From Geminicoccaceae bacterium (lineage in GTDB: Bacteria > Pseudomonadota > Alphaproteobacteria > Geminicoccales > Geminicoccaceae), in the NCBI GenBank assembly GCA_020638495.1, contig JACKIN010000009.1, positions 70,452-134,451 of the forward strand: DNA of 64,000 nucleotides. Reading direction: 5' to 3'. Positions 61,736 through 64,000 of this stretch are shown piece by piece (position 1 is the first letter of the stretch; every line of letters starts with the position of its first letter). The notes beneath the pieces were generated by a model. It was given only the letters and a program-made list of their open reading frames with translations, was not told where the DNA came from and did not search any database. The position numbers were made by a program, and so were the translations under genes.

Positions 61736-62749
61736 ATGGCCGCCGACACCATGACCATTCTACTAGCCCGCTCCGGGGTCATGGCGAAGACCATCTCCGG
61801 CGGAGCCGTTGTCCGGGGCTACAATGCCGGCAAGTTCTACCGCACCCGCACTGCCGACGTGGCCGGCTTCGCCGATATGAGGCGGGTGCTCGAAAAGGCC
61901 GCGGGCATCCCCTACGCATGCATCATCCGCGGCGAGCCGTTGCCCGGCATCGACCTGGAGAACGCGCGGCGGCTCAGCAATCGGGCAGAGCACGGCGACG
62001 CGGTGACGTTCGTGGCCAAGTCTCGGCAATGGCTGGGCATCGACACTGACGAGTGCCCGGAGCCGGCCGGGCTGGACTTCTCGACTGACCCTGAGGAGGG
62101 CGTCGAGCACGTCATCGGGCTTTTGCCTGACGAGTTCGCCGATTCGGCGTGCTGGTGGCAGGCCACGGGCTCTGCGGGCATCAAGGCCGGCATCAACGTG
62201 CGGCTGTGGTACTGGCTCAGCCGGCCGGTAAGCGACGGCGAGTGCAAAGGCTGGTTGCATCACGCGCCAGCCGACCGGGCGCTCTACAACCCGGTTCAGC
62301 CGCACTTTGTGGCTGCACCGCTCATCCTGAGCGGACCCGACCCGGTGGCACGACGGTTCGGCGTGCGGCAGGGACTCGACGACACGGTCGAGGTGCCGGC
62401 CGAGCTGCCGGTTATCGAGACGGTCGAACCCATTCATGTCGACGTGGTGTTGCGGGACCTAAGCGCGGACGAACAGCGGCGCATCGCGGCGACAATCAAG
62501 AACTCGCCCGTGGCCCGAGAGATATGGAACAGCAAACGGGATTATCCCGACCGTTCCAGCCGACATTTCGCGTTCATCGGCGGCTTGCTTCGGGCCGGCA
62601 TTCACGATTTCGAGGATTGGCAGGAGTTGATCGCCTTCGCAGTGGTCAAGCTCGACCAGAAGCTCGGCGTCGACACCAGTAAGGCGACCCGAGCGGACTA
62701 CATCGGCCGAACCATCGGGGCTGTTCTCGCACGGGAGACGGCACGATGA
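61736..62749 (+). CDS. Primase-like replication protein of the element
   Basis: 337 residues starting six bases after the AlpA stop. VTFVAKSRQWLGIDTDECPE holds an Asp-x-Asp pair like the metal site of archaeo-eukaryotic primases, and CWWQATGSAGIKAGINVRLW, then YWLSRPVSDGECKGWL, matches the primase-polymerase part of plasmid and phage replication proteins. The C-terminal third (SSRHFAFIGGLLRAGIHDFE) is helical. The helicase-like function is supplied by the next gene, overlapped by ATGA. Family assignment is by motif only. Confidence 0.7.
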   Translation: MAADTMTILLARSGVMAKTISGGAVVRGYNAGKFYRTRTADVAGFADMRRVLEKAAGIPYACIIRGEPLPGIDLENARRLSNRAEHGDAVTFVAKSRQWLGIDTDECPEPAGLDFSTDPEEGVEHVIGLLPDEFADSACWWQATGSAGIKAGINVRLWYWLSRPVSDGECKGWLHHAPADRALYNPVQPHFVAAPLILSGPDPVARRFGVRQGLDDTVEVPAELPVIETVEPIHVDVVLRDLSADEQRRIAATIKNSPVAREIWNSKRDYPDRSSRHFAFIGGLLRAGIHDFEDWQELIAFAVVKLDQKLGVDTSKATRADYIGRTIGAVLARETAR

Positions 62750-64000
62750 ATGCCGAGCATGCACAAGAGGCCGAAGTCGAGGCCGAGGTCATCGACTTCG
62801 ACGAAATGGTGGCATCGGCACCGTTCGCCTTCCCGCCCGAGAAGTCGCGGCCATGCTGGGGTGTCTATGACGAGCCGGTCACTGACGGCGGCAAGCGCCA
62901 CCGGCCGGGTGTCTACCGGCATTCCATGTCGAAAGAGACGAAGGACACACCGCCGGCGCCTATCAACACATGGATTAGCGGACCCGTCCACCTCGAGGCG
63001 CTTACCCGCAACGGCGAGGGCCAGGATTTCGGCGTGCTGCTCCGCTTCATCGATCGCGAGGGCAACAAGCGGCTGTGGGCAATGCCTTACGAACTGCTGT
63101 GCGCCGACGGCGCGGACTTGCGGCGCGAGCTGCTGTCCATGGGGCTCGCGATCAGCCCGCAGCATCGTGCCAAGCTGGGCGAATACCTTCAGCACAAGAC
63201 CCCGAAAAAACGGATGCTCTGTACCAGCCGGACCGGGTGGGCAGGGTCGGGCGCGTTCGTCCTGCCCGATGGCGTCATCGGGCCAGATGCCGGCGGCGTC
63301 GTCTTCCAGGACGGTGGCAGGATCGGCAGAGTGCACGGCGTGGCCGGCACGGTCGAGAGCTGGCGCAACAGCGTGGCCCGGCTCGCGATCGGCAACCCGC
63401 TCATGCAGTTCGGGATGTCGGCGCCATTCGCCGCACCGCTGATGGACCTGACGCACACAGAAGGCGGTGGCTTCAATTTCGTCGGCAGCTCCAGCTCGGG
63501 CAAGACCACCATCCTGGAGGCCGCACGATCCACCTTCGGCGGGCCGGATTTCAAACGCTCGTGGCGGGCCACATCGAACGGTGTCGAGGGCGTGGCCGAG
63601 CAGCACAACGACCTGATCTTGTGCATGGACGAAATGAGCGAGGTCGACCCGCGCGAGGCGGGAGCAATCGCGTACATGCTTACCAACGGCGTCGGCAAAT
63701 CCAGGGCTACCAGGACAGGCGCCAGCCGACCGCCGAAGCGCTGGCGAACGCTCGTGTTCTCGACCGGCGAGCAGAGCCTCGAGGCCACCATGCTGGCGGG
63801 TCGCATGGCGCCGAAAGCGGGGCAGAGCGTCCGGCTCTTGGATTTGCGTGTCGACGGCCGCAAGTACGGGTGCTTCGACGAGCTGCATGGTTGGGCATCG
63901 GGGCGCGCCTTATCGGACGCGATCAAGCGGGCAGCGAAAGAAAACTACGGCGCCACTGGGCGAGCGTTCCTTGAAAAGCTGACGCGCGACGATCGCGATT
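62746..64000 (+). CDS. DUF927 helicase-like ATPase, N-terminal part
   Basis: Starts at the ATG overlapping the primase stop and is open to the window end (418 codons). The DUF927 domain begins near 60; VHLEALTRNGEGQDFGVLLR, RTGWAGSGAFVLPDGVIG and the Walker A FNFVGSSSSGKTTILEAARS with Walker B DLILCMDEMSEVDP are clear. In P4-like elements DUF927 proteins act as the replicative helicase with a primase. The C-terminus is cut off by the window. Confidence 0.88.
   Translation, partial: MNAEHAQEAEVEAEVIDFDEMVASAPFAFPPEKSRPCWGVYDEPVTDGGKRHRPGVYRHSMSKETKDTPPAPINTWISGPVHLEALTRNGEGQDFGVLLRFIDREGNKRLWAMPYELLCADGADLRRELLSMGLAISPQHRAKLGEYLQHKTPKKRMLCTSRTGWAGSGAFVLPDGVIGPDAGGVVFQDGGRIGRVHGVAGTVESWRNSVARLAIGNPLMQFGMSAPFAAPLMDLTHTEGGGFNFVGSSSSGKTTILEAARSTFGGPDFKRSWRATSNGVEGVAEQHNDLILCMDEMSEVDPREAGAIAYMLTNGVGKSRATRTGASRPPKRWRTLVFSTGEQSLEATMLAGRMAPKAGQSVRLLDLRVDGRKYGCFDELHGWASGRALSDAIKRAAKENYGATGRAFLEKLTRDDRD

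Larger units (their letters stand above)
58999..64000 (+). mobile_element. Integrated element at tRNA-Leu, left part
   Basis: From the tRNA-Leu fragment rightwards all genes point away from the chromosome: integrase, an unrecognised protein, an AlpA-like regulator, a primase-like protein and a DUF927 helicase-like protein. The content (integrase, AlpA, primase, DUF927) resembles P4-type satellites or small integrative plasmids. Some parts, such as 60630-60780, are much richer in A/T than the host. The right end lies beyond the window. Confidence 0.85.

Overview
The window is GC-rich (about 70 percent by eye) and reads as chromosomal DNA of an alphaproteobacterium, probably a Rhodospirillales or Geminicoccaceae-like organism. 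The run ribF, ileS, lspA, DUF3035 lipoprotein, two M16 peptidases and mutL (22459-31902), the CarD regulator beside the seven-iron ferredoxin fdxA, and a bacterial-type glutathione synthase are the housekeeping markers. Genes are tightly packed with many ATGA/GTGA/TTGA stop-start overlaps, and GTG or TTG starts are common.

Layout. 1-5915: end of an EamA exporter, a cation:proton antiporter, a tripartite tricarboxylate transporter (tctC-tctB-tctA) and a SIS-domain sugar-phosphate isomerase-like gene. 5916-6431 has no gene but carries a composite phased repeat (copy A). 6432-12181: a DUF892 ferritin-like protein, a HisKA_2 sensor kinase and a sugar ABC importer. 12307-13817: an IS1182-like insertion sequence abutting the stop codon of a small gene. 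14195-19905: aspartate dehydrogenase plus a class III aminotransferase, a toxin-antitoxin pair whose toxin is frameshifted, a periplasmic 5'-nucleotidase, a 45-residue lipoprotein, VanZ and HIT proteins. 20048-31902: housekeeping block (gshB, a 126-bp near-palindrome, carD, fdxA, mutL, M16 pair, DUF3035, lspA, ileS, ribF). 32008-37778: an unrecognised secreted repeat protein divergent from an isolated secretin (gspD) and prepilin peptidase (gspO). 37779-40009: an accessory patch with a candidate sRNA and strong terminator, composite repeat copy B, a shortened DUF2442 gene, a deletion derivative of an IS and a 33-bp tandem repeat. 40010-48364: a YtfQRT/YjfF-like sugar importer with an enolase-superfamily dehydratase, divergent from a GntR regulator and a GMC oxidoreductase. 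48641-55521: a translationally coupled six-gene operon (phosphodiesterase-like, two aldo/keto reductases, two GT4 glycosyltransferases, a flippase-like membrane protein). 55600-58780: membrane/envelope stress genes (YihY, DUF3618, holin-superfamily, small proteins). 58999 to the end: an integrated element bounded by a 3' fragment of tRNA-Leu, with integrase, AlpA-like regulator, primase and DUF927 helicase-like gene. The gap 48365-48640 shows nothing I can name.

Most unusual content. (1) Two copies, 32 kb apart, of the same composite repeat: five units of about 21 bp followed by five 19-bp palindromes at 31, 32, 32 and 32 bp, matching two and three helical turns. (2) In the 48641-55521 operon one of two tandem aldo/keto reductases has its catalytic Tyr and His exchanged, and the phosphodiesterase-like first gene has lost three expected metal ligands. 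(3) The tRNA-Leu island, with helically spaced TGACA motifs ahead of its integrase. All family assignments come from reading the sequence; no database search was run.
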